In this document: positions 17,453 to 26,478 of the stretch, one piece after another
Layout of the letters: every line of letters begins with the position of its first letter
How positions within the stretch are numbered: position 1 is the first letter of the stretch
Assembly: GCA_020441605.1 (NCBI GenBank)
Contig: JAGRLX010000145.1
Location: 1-57,577, forward strand
Reading direction: 5' to 3'
Source: Alphaproteobacteria bacterium
GTDB lineage: Bacteria > Pseudomonadota > Alphaproteobacteria > Rhizobiales > Aestuariivirgaceae
DNA: 57,577 nt
Made by a program: the position numbers and the translations under genes
Notes under the pieces: model-generated
The model's input: the letters and a program-made list of their open reading frames with translations, nothing else
What the model was told of the DNA's origin: nothing
Databases searched by the model: none

Positions 17453-19332
17453 TCTGCACCCTCATGGAAGTGGTCGTAAATAGCCTGTGCAAGGGCCGTG
17501 CTCACCCCATCGACGGCGGCAAGATCGGCGGCGCTCGCCCGCGACACCGCCTTGGCCGAGCCGAAGGCCTGGAGCAGTGCCTTCTTGCGGGTGGGACCGA
17601 TGCCCGGAACCTCGTCCAGCGGATTGACGCCGATCGCCCTGCTGCGCCTGGCGCGGTGCGAACCGATGGCGAAGCGATGGGCCTCGTCCCGCAGCCTTTG
17701 CACATAATACAGCACCGGATCGCGCCCTTCGAGCATGAAGGACGGCTTGCCCATCACATAAAAGTGCTCGCGGCCGGCATCCCGGTCCGGTCCCTTGGCG
17801 ACCCCGGCCACCGGCAGATCCGCCAGTCCCATCTCGTCGAGAACTTCCTTAGCCGCAGAAAGCTGGCCTTGCCCGCCGTCGATCAATACCAGATCGGGCC
17901 AGGCCGGAGCATCCCCCGTCCCGGCATCATCGCCGCGATCGCCCTGCTCCTTCAGCAGCCGGGTGAAGCGGCGGGTCAGCACTTCCCGCATCATGGCAAA
18001 ATCATCCGCCTTCGCTTCCTCAGACCTTATGTTGAACTTGCGGTATTGAGATTTCATTAACCCGTCGGGGCCGGCCACGATCATGGCGCCCACCGGATTG
18101 CTGCCCTGGATATGGGAATTGTCATAGACCTCGATGCGCCGTGGCTTGTCGGGCAGCTCGAACACCCGCGCCACGCCCTCCAGCAATTTCGCCTGGGAAG
18201 ATGATTCGGCCATCTTCCGCCCCAGAGCTTCGCGCGCATTTGTGACAGCATGATCAACCAGCATCTTCTTTTCGCCCCGCTGCGGAACCGCGATCTCGAC
18301 CTTGCGGCCGGCATGGGTCGCGAGTGCCTCCTCAAGCAGCGCCCGGTCGTCGACATCATGCGACAGCAGGATCAGGCCCGGCACCGGCTTGTCGTCGTAG
18401 AACTGGGCGATGAAGGAGCCGAGAACCTCGGCGAGTTCGGCGGACTTGTCAGCCCGCGGATAATAGGCGCGGTTGCCCCAATTCTGGCCCGAGCGAAAGA
18501 AGAACACCTGGATCGACGTCTGTCCACCCTCCTGGGCCAGGCCGAACACATCGGCTTCGTCCACCGTCTGCGGATTGATGCCCTGCTGCGCGGTGACGAA
18601 GCTCATCGCCTGGATGCGGTCGCGGTAGCGCGCCGCCTGCTCGAAGTCGAGGCTCTCGGCCGCCGCCTCCATCTGCCGCGCCAGTTCCGCCTTCACCGCC
18701 TGGCTCTTGCCATCGAGAAAGGCCTCCGCCTCGCGCACCAGCTCGTCATAGGCTTCGGGCGTGACATAACCCACGCAGGGCGCCGCACAGCGCTTGATCT
18801 GGTACAACAGGCAGGGCCGTGTGCGGTTGGTATAAATACTGTCATTGCAGGATCTTAGAAGAAATGCCTTTTGTAGCGTGTTGATTGCCCGGTTGACCGA
18901 TCCGGCCGAGGCAAAGGGTCCGTAGTAGCTGCCCTTGCGGTTGCGGGCTCCCCGGTGTTTCGCGAGCTGCGCGATGCGATGGTCCTTGGCGATGAGAATA
19001 TAAGGAAACGACTTGTCGTCGCGCAGGATCACATTGTAGCGCGGCTTCAGCTTCTTGATGAGATTGGCCTCGAGCAGCAACGCCTCGGCCTCGGTGTTTG
19101 TCGTGACAAACTCCATGTGCCGGGTGAGCGCGATCATCGCGGCAATGCGGTTCGTATGCCCGCCCATCCGGGTGTAGTTCGACACCCGGTTCTTCAGGTT
19201 GCGCGCCTTGCCCACGTAGATGACATCGCCTTTGGCGTCATACATGCGGTATACGCCGGGCTTTCCTGGAAGCCGCGAAACGAAATCGCGGATCACCTCA
19301 GGGCCGCTGGGCTGTTCGATCGAGTCAGACAT
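17449..19332 (-). CDS. uvrC: excinuclease ABC subunit C
   Basis: 627 residues, full length. GIY-YIG nuclease domain ([30 protein letters not shown]), the Cys-rich region ([17 protein letters not shown]), a UvrB-binding UVR motif ([24 protein letters not shown]), an RNase H-like nuclease half ([32 protein letters not shown]) and a C-terminal helix-hairpin-helix ([22 protein letters not shown]). Makes both incisions in nucleotide excision repair. Coupled to pgsA by a four-base overlap. Confidence 0.98.
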   Translation of the reverse strand: MSDSIEQPSGPEVIRDFVSRLPGKPGVYRMYDAKGDVIYVGKARNLKNRVSNYTRMGGHTNRIAAMIALTRHMEFVTTNTEAEALLLEANLIKKLKPRYNVILRDDKSFPYILIAKDHRIAQLAKHRGARNRKGSYYGPFASAGSVNRAINTLQKAFLLRSCNDSIYTNRTRPCLLYQIKRCAAPCVGYVTPEAYDELVREAEAFLDGKSQAVKAELARQMEAAAESLDFEQAARYRDRIQAMSFVTAQQGINPQTVDEADVFGLAQEGGQTSIQVFFFRSGQNWGNRAYYPRADKSAELAEVLGSFIAQFYDDKPVPGLILLSHDVDDRALLEEALATHAGRKVEIAVPQRGEKKMLVDHAVTNAREALGRKMAESSSQAKLLEGVARVFELPDKPRRIEVYDNSHIQGSNPVGAMIVAGPDGLMKSQYRKFNIRSEEAKADDFAMMREVLTRRFTRLLKEQGDRGDDAGTGDAPAWPDLVLIDGGQGQLSAAKEVLDEMGLADLPVAGVAKGPDRDAGREHFYVMGKPSFMLEGRDPVLYYVQRLRDEAHRFAIGSHRARRSRAIGVNPLDEVPGIGPTRKKALLQAFGSAKAVSRASAADLAAVDGVSTALAQAIYDHFHEGAE

Positions 19333-19529
19333 GCGCTCCTTCTAGCGCATCGGGCGCCCAAGAGGAATCGCCGCCCCGTGACGGGACACCCAAGATCTGC
19401 CGGGAGCGCGACGTGCTTCCGGCCTTCTGCCTCAGTCGGCGCCCGGCTGCTTCGCCTGGGCCCGTGTCATCATGTGGTTTGGCTGCGCGGCCGGCAAACC
19501 TGGATCAATCCGCCGCGCCGGGCGGCTGC

Positions 19530-19931
19530 CTATCTCGTGCGTTCGATTTCCACCCCGACACTGCGGGCGTTCTTGATGATATCGGGCTTTTCGACGCGCA
19601 CCCGCGCCGCCATCACCCGCTTGTCGGTAAGGCAGGACGTGGCAATTCTCTCGCACAGGGTCTCGACCAGGTTGATGTGGCCAGCCGCGATGATGGCCTC
19701 GACCTTCTTCACCACGATCTCGTAGGACACCACATGGCTGATGTCATCGTCCTTGGGCCCCTGGCCTTCCTTCACCGAAAGATCGATGTTCACGATGATC
19801 CGCTGTGGCGCGGTCTTCTCGTGGTCGTAGATGCCGATCAGCGCCATCAGGTCCAGGTCGCGCACGAAGACATGGCGCAGGCCGGAGGCGGCACTAGCCA
19901 CGTGGTGGCTGATCATGGGCTTCTTGTTCAT
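19530..19931 (-). CDS. folB: dihydroneopterin aldolase
   Basis: 133 residues. VFVRDLDLMALIGIYDHEKTAPQRIIVNIDLSV contains the active-site region of FolB; SYEIVVKKVEAIIAAGHINLVETLCERIA and RVRVEKPDI complete the fold. It cleaves dihydroneopterin to 6-hydroxymethyl-dihydropterin in folate synthesis. Overlaps the SDR gene upstream by four bases. The 197 bases between its stop and the uvrC start hold no gene or clear terminator. Confidence 0.94.
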   Translation of the reverse strand: MNKKPMISHHVASAASGLRHVFVRDLDLMALIGIYDHEKTAPQRIIVNIDLSVKEGQGPKDDDISHVVSYEIVVKKVEAIIAAGHINLVETLCERIATSCLTDKRVMAARVRVEKPDIIKNARSVGVEIERTR

Positions 19932-20680
19932 TCGTTGACCTCGACCACGTCCGGCGTCTGCCAGACCAAATGCTGCCCGCCGTCCAGCGCGATCATCTGG
20001 CCGGTCAGCGACGGTTGCGACAATATGAATTTGACTGCCGCCGATATTTCCGCCGGCGACGTGCCGCGGCCCAGGAGCGTCAGCCGCGACTGCTTGGCGA
20101 ATTCCGCCTCATCCATCCGCGCCGACGGCAGCGCCGGACCCGGACCGATGGCATTGACCCTGATCCGCGGAGCCAGCGCCTGGGCCAGCGTACGGGTGGC
20201 CGTCCAAAGCCCTGACTTCGACGTCGTGTAGGAAAAAAACCTGGGATTGAGCTTCCACACACGTTGGTCGATGATCGAGATGATGTTGCCGTGCTGACCC
20301 AAGGGCAATTGCCGGGCGAAGGCCTGACTGAGAAACACGGGCGCGCGCAGATTGGTGTCGAGGTGGCTCCCCCAACTCGTCCTGGTGATCGAGCCCACCT
20401 CATCGGGCTCGAACAGGGACGCATTGTTGATGAGGCAGGTCAGTCCGTCCAAGGCCGCTGAAGCCTGGTCGATGAGCCGGTCTGGCACGTCAGGTTCCGA
20501 AAGATCGCCGCGCACGACAACCGCCCGCCGACCCATGCCGCATATCGTTTCGGCCACTTCGTTCGCTTCCGCCACTGAGGTATTGCAGTGAACCGCAACA
20601 TCCCAGCCATCGGCGGCGAGATCGAGCGCCAGTTGCCGTCCGATCCGCCGCGCGGAGCCTGTCACCAGAACCGACTTCAT
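19928..20680 (-). CDS. SDR-family reductase, FolM/pteridine-reductase-like
   Basis: 250 residues. The N-terminal VTGSARRIGRQLALDLA has the TGxxxRxG form of pteridine reductases and FolM rather than the usual TGxxxGxG. NNASLFEPDE and the catalytic SYTTSK (Tyr-x3-Lys) follow, and the C-terminus has LTGQMIALDGGQHL. FolM reduces dihydromonapterin or dihydropteridines; the tight coupling to folB supports a pterin role. Substrate is inferred, not shown. Confidence 0.85.
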   Translation of the reverse strand: MKSVLVTGSARRIGRQLALDLAADGWDVAVHCNTSVAEANEVAETICGMGRRAVVVRGDLSEPDVPDRLIDQASAALDGLTCLINNASLFEPDEVGSITRTSWGSHLDTNLRAPVFLSQAFARQLPLGQHGNIISIIDQRVWKLNPRFFSYTTSKSGLWTATRTLAQALAPRIRVNAIGPGPALPSARMDEAEFAKQSRLTLLGRGTSPAEISAAVKFILSQPSLTGQMIALDGGQHLVWQTPDVVEVNE

Positions 20681-21042
20681 GCCTTCGGCATCAGGATCAC
20701 GTAATGCTTCCGCACCTTCTTCACCGTCTCCCAGGTGCCCTTGAAGCCTGACGGAATGATGAAGGCATCGCCTTTCTTCAGGGTCCAGGACTTACCCTTG
20801 TCATTGGTGAGAATGGCCTTGCCCTCGATGAAGTGGCAGAATTCCCACTCGCTATAGGAAACATTGACCTTACCTGGTGTCGATTCCCAGATGCCGCAAT
20901 AGAGCCGCTCGTCCTCGCCAGTGAAGTGGTTCCACGTCTTTGTCTGGTACTTGCCCTTCAGCAACTTGGCGGGATCGGGCTTGCTCTTTTCGACAGCGGG
21001 TGCGCCCTTGCCCTTGGTCTTCATTACTAGAATATCTGCCAT
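20677..21042 (-). CDS. cupin-domain protein (DUF861/EutQ-like)
   Basis: 121 residues from ATG 21040-21042; the frame runs on upstream into the DUF1176 gene and is not used. KSWTLKKGDAFIIPSGFKGTWET and YSEWEFCHFIEGKAIL are the two cupin motifs of the DUF861 group, in which the canonical metal-binding His residues are reduced. Lys-rich N-terminus. Shares four bases with the SDR gene. Function unknown. Confidence 0.85.
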   Translation of the reverse strand: MADILVMKTKGKGAPAVEKSKPDPAKLLKGKYQTKTWNHFTGEDERLYCGIWESTPGKVNVSYSEWEFCHFIEGKAILTNDKGKSWTLKKGDAFIIPSGFKGTWETVKKVRKHYVILMPKA

Positions 21043-21046
21043 GGCT

Positions 21047-22063
21047 TCAGTCCTTTGCCTTGTAGATGATCGGGAACTCCGGCATGTCGGCGTTCTCGCC
21101 GACTGGCTCATCCGAGTCCTTGCAGGCGAGATAGGCATATTCGAGCATCTTGAAATATCCTTCGTTCCAACGGTAGCGGGACCAGGTGCCGCAATCACCG
21201 GCACCGCGGAAACGCGCCGATTCATGCAGCTCCCTGGTCTTGCCGTCGAAACTCACCGTGCCAAGAAGCAGGCTCGCCGTCCAACCGTTGAGGTGATCGT
21301 AGACCGGGAACGGCAGGGGTTCCAGCCCCTCAGTGCCATCCAGGAAGAGAAGGGTGGACTCCTGATAGGCCCCATAGGCGCAGACTACGATGACCAGTCC
21401 GTAGCCTTCGCCGAGATCATACTTCGTCGCTTCGAACCTCGCCGTGTCGTCGCCCTCCCGCGCCCAGTCGCACAGTGCAAGGGAATTGGCGTTCACCACC
21501 TGATTCCTGATCTCCGCCATGTCTTCCGCCGACAGCCGGATGTCGTCACGCACGTCGAGGGCGCGGACGCGGTCGGAGTTTCCGACCTGACCCTGGTGTT
21601 CGTCCATCCACAGAAGCACGGCAGCCAGACCCGATAGGGAGAACTGCGCCATAACCGGCGCGCCGCCGCTGGCATAGCGGACGGTCAAGACCGCGCCCTT
21701 GCGCATGGCCGGAAAAATGGACTCGATTGCCGCCTGGTCGGCGATGCCGAACCGCCCCTCGCCGGCACCTTCCACAACCGAATCGCGGCTGAGTGTCCCC
21801 TCGATCTCGAAGGTCACGGGGTCCTGCGCCGGAGCGTCCGCTTCGGGGGTGATGAGGGTTACGAACCAGACCTCGTTGCCGCCCGCCGCCCGCGCCACTT
21901 CCAGCGCGAACCCGGCGCCACCAGTTCCAGCCGTCTGGGCCGAACAGGAATAGTCGTCACAGGTGGCGGTCCACTCGCGAACCGATTTGGTTCGGGTTTC
22001 CGCCACGGCCATGGCAGGCCACGCCATAAGACAGAGGACGACCGTGAGCATTCTAACCATCAT
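21047..22063 (-). CDS. DUF1176 domain-containing periplasmic protein
   Basis: 338 residues. Signal peptide MMVRMLTVVLCLMAWPAMAVA then the DUF1176 pattern: SVREWTATCDDYSCSAQT, a DDIRLSAED-type middle, ANSLALCDWA and the C-terminal FRGAGDCGTWSRYRWN. Conserved cysteines suggest disulfides in the periplasm. No known activity. Confidence 0.87.
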   Translation of the reverse strand: MMVRMLTVVLCLMAWPAMAVAETRTKSVREWTATCDDYSCSAQTAGTGGAGFALEVARAAGGNEVWFVTLITPEADAPAQDPVTFEIEGTLSRDSVVEGAGEGRFGIADQAAIESIFPAMRKGAVLTVRYASGGAPVMAQFSLSGLAAVLLWMDEHQGQVGNSDRVRALDVRDDIRLSAEDMAEIRNQVVNANSLALCDWAREGDDTARFEATKYDLGEGYGLVIVVCAYGAYQESTLLFLDGTEGLEPLPFPVYDHLNGWTASLLLGTVSFDGKTRELHESARFRGAGDCGTWSRYRWNEGYFKMLEYAYLACKDSDEPVGENADMPEFPIIYKAKD

Positions 22064-22069
22064 ATCCTC

Positions 22070-23254
22070 CTAGGGGTTCAGCCGTTGCAGCAATTCATCC
22101 CGGCCGGGCCTGAAATCCGACGCCACCCACCAATCCTCCAGCTGACGCAGTGTCTGGCCCACCGCCGGGCCTGGCGCAATGCCATGATTGATCAGGTCGT
22201 GACCAGACACTGGCAACGCCGGAACCGGCCAGCGGTCGGCAAGGCGCAAGAGCCGCCGCCATGCCGGATCATCAGGTTTCGCCCTGGAACGTGCCCAGGC
22301 CATATGCACCAGATCACGCCAGGCTTCCGCCCCCAGATCATAGAGAATGGCCCGCTGCTCGCGCGGCCGCAACGCCGGCGTCGGCGCCATGCGCTCACTG
22401 ATCGCGGCGATCCGCCGGGCCTCCTGGTTCGACAGCCGCCAACACGCCTTCATCGCCCGCGGATCGGCGGCCAGCACCGCAAGCCGCAACACCGGATCGG
22501 GCGGCAGGCGCTGCAGCACGCGCCACTCTTCTGTATACGGAAGAATATGCTCGAGAATGCCCTGACGGGCCATCAGCCGGAGGGTCGGCACCGCACCCGG
22601 AGCGGCAAGCAACTTGAACATCTCCTGCCGGATCCGCTCCGCCGAGAGGCTTTCGAGATGCTTCCGGTGGCGGACGCAGGCCGCGAGACCATCGGCATCC
22701 GGCGCCCCCCGGCCAAAGCGCGCGTGGAAGCGGAAGAAGCGGAGGATGCGGAGATAATCCTCCTCGATACGCGTGGATGCGCTGCCGACAAAGATGATTC
22801 TCTTTCTGAGAATTGCATCATAACCATTTGTAAAATCGTATATTATTCCCGTCTTGTCGCAGTAGAGCGCATTCATGGTGAAGTCACGGCGCGCGGCGTC
22901 GGCCTGCCAGTCGTCCGTATACAGAACTTTTGCCCGGCGGCCAAAAGTCTCGACATCGTGACGCAGCGTCGTCACCTCGTAGGGATGATGATCGGCGACG
23001 ACCGTGATAGTGCCGTGATCGATGCCGGTGGGGTGCACGCTCATGCCGGCCGCCGCGCAGACGTCCATCACAGTTTCAGGCGCAAGCGTCGTGGCCAGAT
23101 CGACGTCGGCGACCGGGATACCAAGCAGCGCATTGCGGATGGCGCCGCCGGCGACACGGGCTTCGCCGCCGGCCTGCTCGATTACCCTGAACAGGCGGCG
23201 CAGCGATGGCGCACGCAACCACCTGGCACCGGCCAGTGACGGAAGTGGCTTCAT
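22070..23254 (-). CDS. cca: CCA tRNA nucleotidyltransferase
   Basis: 394 residues, class II nucleotidyltransferase head: ARVAGGAIRNALLGIPVADVDLATTL (GG and DxD metal motif), VHPTGIDHGTITVV, AARRDFTMNALYCD and EDYLRILRFFRFHARFG. Adds CCA to tRNA 3' ends. The C-terminal half is helical. Overlaps the Nudix gene upstream by four bases. Confidence 0.95.
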   Translation of the reverse strand: MKPLPSLAGARWLRAPSLRRLFRVIEQAGGEARVAGGAIRNALLGIPVADVDLATTLAPETVMDVCAAAGMSVHPTGIDHGTITVVADHHPYEVTTLRHDVETFGRRAKVLYTDDWQADAARRDFTMNALYCDKTGIIYDFTNGYDAILRKRIIFVGSASTRIEEDYLRILRFFRFHARFGRGAPDADGLAACVRHRKHLESLSAERIRQEMFKLLAAPGAVPTLRLMARQGILEHILPYTEEWRVLQRLPPDPVLRLAVLAADPRAMKACWRLSNQEARRIAAISERMAPTPALRPREQRAILYDLGAEAWRDLVHMAWARSRAKPDDPAWRRLLRLADRWPVPALPVSGHDLINHGIAPGPAVGQTLRQLEDWWVASDFRPGRDELLQRLNP

Positions 23255-23880
23255 GGCTCACCATACATCAGGGAATAGAGATTGCGGATCATCCCGGCCG
23301 TGGCCCCCCAGATATAGCGGCCCTCATAAGGCATGGCATAGTAGCGGCGCGGCTTGCCAAGGAATTCACGCGCATGCGTCTCGTGATGGACCGGATTCAT
23401 CAGAAACGCGAGCGGCACCTCGAAGACGGCGGCAACCTCGCCTTCGTGCGGCGTTACGGTGAAGCCCGGCCGCACCAGACCGACCACCGGCACCACCCGG
23501 TAGGACGTGCCGGTGAGATAGGTGTCGAGAAAGCCGATTGGTTCGACGAAACATCGGGCGATGCCGGTCTCCTCCTCGGTCTCCCGCAGTGCCGCGGCGA
23601 CCGGTCCGTCATCGGTGGCGTCGATGCGTCCGCCGGGAAAGGCGACCTGGCCGGCATGCCGGGCAAGATGATCTGTCCGCTGGGTGAGCAGCACGTTCAG
23701 TTCGCTGCCGCGGATGACCAGCGGCACCAAAACGGCGGCAGGCTTGGGGCTAACCTCGGCCGGAATAATCCGGGCCTCGGGATTGAGGTCGTCATCGCTC
23801 CGCCGCGGCACATCCGGCGGCTCCGGAAAGAGCCTCGAAGCCCGCGCCCGGAACTCCTCCTCGTCGAAACGGAATGTCAT
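23251..23880 (-). CDS. Nudix hydrolase, CoA pyrophosphatase type
   Basis: 209 residues. Nudix box GGRIDATDDGPVAAALRETEEETGI and the preceding LLTQRTDHLARHAGQVAFPGG stretch, the UPF0035-type motif of CoA pyrophosphatases (NudL/YeaB). Likely cuts CoA to phosphopantetheine and 3',5'-ADP. Sits between DUF1285 and cca with four-base overlaps on both sides, the usual order in Hyphomicrobiales. Confidence 0.93.
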   Translation of the reverse strand: MTFRFDEEEFRARASRLFPEPPDVPRRSDDDLNPEARIIPAEVSPKPAAVLVPLVIRGSELNVLLTQRTDHLARHAGQVAFPGGRIDATDDGPVAAALRETEEETGIARCFVEPIGFLDTYLTGTSYRVVPVVGLVRPGFTVTPHEGEVAAVFEVPLAFLMNPVHHETHAREFLGKPRRYYAMPYEGRYIWGATAGMIRNLYSLMYGEP

Positions 23881-24464
23881 GGTGACGCGCCGATCTCCGC
23901 TGCCCGCTGCATGGGAAAGAAACGGCTCGATGACCAGACGCCGAACCAGCCGTCCGCGACAGTTCCCGCCGCAACCAGGTCGTAGAACAGGGCCCGCGAC
24001 ACCAGTGCCTCGAGACCGGCCCGCACGAGGACATAGGGCTTCAGGCCCTCAGTACCGGCTTCCGTGGCGAAGCGCAGTGGATGGTCGGCGTCGACGGTCA
24101 CCGCATCGTCGACATTGGTTTCGAAGCGAATGACCTGTTCGGACCCGGTGCCGGTGATCGCCATGCGGATTGCGGTGAACGGCGCATCATCGACGCGAAT
24201 GCCGCATTTCTCGACTGGCGTGACCAGATAATAGCGGCCATCGGGGTCATGCCGCAGCACCGAGGCGAAGAGCTGGACCAGCGGCTTCCGCCCGATCGGA
24301 GAATTCATGTAGAACCAGGTGCCGTCGGCAGCGATCCGCATGTCGATATCGCCACAGAAGGGCGGATTCCACAGATGCACCGGCGGCAGCCCCCGGCCCG
24401 TGCCCGCGGCCTCCCGGAGACCCCTCAACGGATTGCTTGCATCCCTTTGATCTGCGGTCATCAT
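23877..24464 (-). CDS. DUF1285 domain-containing protein
   Basis: 195 residues. PPVHLWNPPFCGDIDMRIAADGTWFYMNSPIGRKPLVQLFASVLRHDPDGRYYLVTPVEK is the DUF1285 signature. Structures of the family show two ligand-binding-like domains but no enzyme activity is known. First gene of the DUF1285-Nudix-cca operon and divergent from the MoxR gene; the 130-base gap between them is AT-rich and probably holds both promoters. Confidence 0.9.
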   Translation of the reverse strand: MMTADQRDASNPLRGLREAAGTGRGLPPVHLWNPPFCGDIDMRIAADGTWFYMNSPIGRKPLVQLFASVLRHDPDGRYYLVTPVEKCGIRVDDAPFTAIRMAITGTGSEQVIRFETNVDDAVTVDADHPLRFATEAGTEGLKPYVLVRAGLEALVSRALFYDLVAAGTVADGWFGVWSSSRFFPMQRAAEIGASP

Positions 24465-24594
24465 ATCAACGTAAATTTCCGGGTGAGTCGTAATCTGTCC
24501 GCCTCTTTTAGGCCATTCTCGTTCACGAGGATGTCATTAACAACAACCACGCGCCATGGCCCACAATCGGCCTGGACCAACTATAGTGAGCCTC

Positions 24595-25593
24595 ATGTCC
24601 AGCATCAATGAAGCCGACCGCCAGATTCTCGCTGACCTCGACGCCATGGGCGACCGGCTGGCACAGGTTCGTGACGCAATCGGCAAGGTGATCTTCGGCC
24701 AGGATGAGGTGGTGGAGCAGGTCCTGATCGCCATTCTGGGCGGTGGCCACGCCCTGCTGGTCGGCGCACCGGGCCTGGCCAAGACCAAGCTCGCGACCAC
24801 CCTGGGCCGGGTGCTGGGACTGGCGGAAAAGCGGGTGCAGTTCACCCCCGACCTCATGCCGGCCGATATACTGGGCTCGGAAGTGCTCGAGGAAAGCGAG
24901 ACCGGCAAGCGGCAGTTCCGCTTCGTGCCCGGCCCCGTCTTCTGCCAGTTGATGATGGCCGACGAGATCAACCGGGCAAGCCCCCGGACCCAGTCGGCGC
25001 TGCTCCAGGCCATGCAGGAACACCATGTGACCGTGGCCGGCGTGCGCCACGACCTGCCGCGGCCCTTCCACGTGCTGGCCACACAAAACCCCATCGAACA
25101 GGAGGGAACCTATCCCCTGCCCGAAGCGCAGCTCGACCGCTTTCTGCTCCAGGTCGATGTGCCCTATCCCTCGCTCGACGCCGAGCGCCGCATGCTCTTC
25201 GCCACCACCGGCGCGGCGGAGGCAGAGGCCGAGAAGGTGCTGAACACCTCGGAACTGATGAACGCCCAGCGCCTGACGCGGGTCATCCCGGTCGGTGAAC
25301 AGGTGGCCGAGATCATTCTGAAAGTGGTGCGGGCAGCGCGGCCCGGCCCTGACGCCGACGACTTCATCAACCGCAACGTGGCCTGGGGGCCGTCGCCGCG
25401 CGCCAGTCAGTCCTTGATGCTCGGCGCCCGCGCAAGGGCCTTGCTCCAGGGCCGGCTATCACCCTCGGCCGATGACGTGGCCGCACTTCTCGAACCGGTG
25501 TTCAAGCATCGCATGGCGCTCAATTTCGCCGCGCGCGCCGATGGCCACACCATCCAGAGCACAATTGTCCGGCTGACGAGCCTGATCGGCTGA
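24595..25593 (+). CDS. MoxR-family AAA+ ATPase
   Basis: About 332 residues from ATG 24595 (a further in-frame ATG is at 24556). Walker A is LLVGAPGLAKTKLA (Gly-Lys replaced by Ala-Lys, as in the family), Walker B MMADEINRASPRTQSALLQAMQE, sensor 1 LATQNPIEQEGTYPLPEAQLDRF. MoxR ATPases act as chaperones that mature partner proteins with VWA-like domains; here the partners are presumably the next three genes. Confidence 0.93.
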   Translation: MSSINEADRQILADLDAMGDRLAQVRDAIGKVIFGQDEVVEQVLIAILGGGHALLVGAPGLAKTKLATTLGRVLGLAEKRVQFTPDLMPADILGSEVLEESETGKRQFRFVPGPVFCQLMMADEINRASPRTQSALLQAMQEHHVTVAGVRHDLPRPFHVLATQNPIEQEGTYPLPEAQLDRFLLQVDVPYPSLDAERRMLFATTGAAEAEAEKVLNTSELMNAQRLTRVIPVGEQVAEIILKVVRAARPGPDADDFINRNVAWGPSPRASQSLMLGARARALLQGRLSPSADDVAALLEPVFKHRMALNFAARADGHTIQSTIVRLTSLIG

Positions 25594-25599
25594 GCATCC

Positions 25600-26478
25600 A
25601 TGCCCCAGGCCGCAGCCCTTGCCCTGACCGACCGCGCCGATGCCGCAGCACGGGTGCTACCGCCCCTGCTGGCGGAAGCCGAGCGCCTGGCCGCGACGGT
25701 GATCCTGGGCGACCATGGCCGCAAGCGTGCAGGCCCTGGCGAGAGCTTCTGGCAATATCGCCCCTACAGCTTCGGCGATTCCACCCAGCGCATCGACTGG
25801 CACAAGTCGGCCCGATCGGACCGCGTCTTCATCCGTGAGAACGAGTGGGAAGCGGCCAATACCCTGTGGCTATGGACTTCGCCCCATGAGTCGATGGCTT
25901 TTCGCTCCCATCTCTCGGAAACCACCAAACGCCAGAGGGCCGAAATATTGACCCTCGCCACGGGAGTGCTGGCCGTCAGGGCTCACGAGCGCGTGGGCGC
26001 AATCGGCGCGCCCCATGGTCCCGACCATGCGCGCAGCACATTGGTTCGCATCGCCGAATGGTTCCTGCAACATGAGGGGCCGGCCCTGCCCGCGGCCAGC
26101 CGCATGCCACGCTTCTCCTCGGCCCTGCTGGTCAGCGACTTCTTCGATCCTCCTGAGGCCATCGCCAAGGCGATCACGCCCATGGCCGAAGCTGGCGTGG
26201 CCGGGCACCTGCTCCAGGTAGTGGACCCGGCCGAGGAAACCCTGCCCTACGCCGGACGGATCGAGTTTCAGGAAGTCGCCGGCCCGCTCAAGTTCCTGTC
26301 GAACAAGACTGAAACCCTGCGGAACGCCTATGCGGCCAGGCTCGAAGCCCACCGCGCCAGCCTGCGAGATCTCTGCCGCAACATCGGCTGGACGTTCACA
26401 ATTCATCGCACCGACCAGCCGCCGGCCCCGACCCTGCTGCTGCTCCATGGCCTGATTTCAGGAGCCTGGAAACGATGA
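25600..26478 (+). CDS. DUF58 domain-containing protein
   Basis: 292 residues. The DUF58 core is RRKRAGPGESFWQYRPYSFGDSTQRIDWHKSARSDRVFIRENEWE, followed by a VWA-like fold with partial metal site. It starts six bases after the MoxR ATPase and overlaps the DUF4159 gene by four. Such pairs are found in all MoxR operons; it is cytoplasmic by sequence. Confidence 0.91.
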   Translation: MPQAAALALTDRADAAARVLPPLLAEAERLAATVILGDHGRKRAGPGESFWQYRPYSFGDSTQRIDWHKSARSDRVFIRENEWEAANTLWLWTSPHESMAFRSHLSETTKRQRAEILTLATGVLAVRAHERVGAIGAPHGPDHARSTLVRIAEWFLQHEGPALPAASRMPRFSSALLVSDFFDPPEAIAKAITPMAEAGVAGHLLQVVDPAEETLPYAGRIEFQEVAGPLKFLSNKTETLRNAYAARLEAHRASLRDLCRNIGWTFTIHRTDQPPAPTLLLLHGLISGAWKR

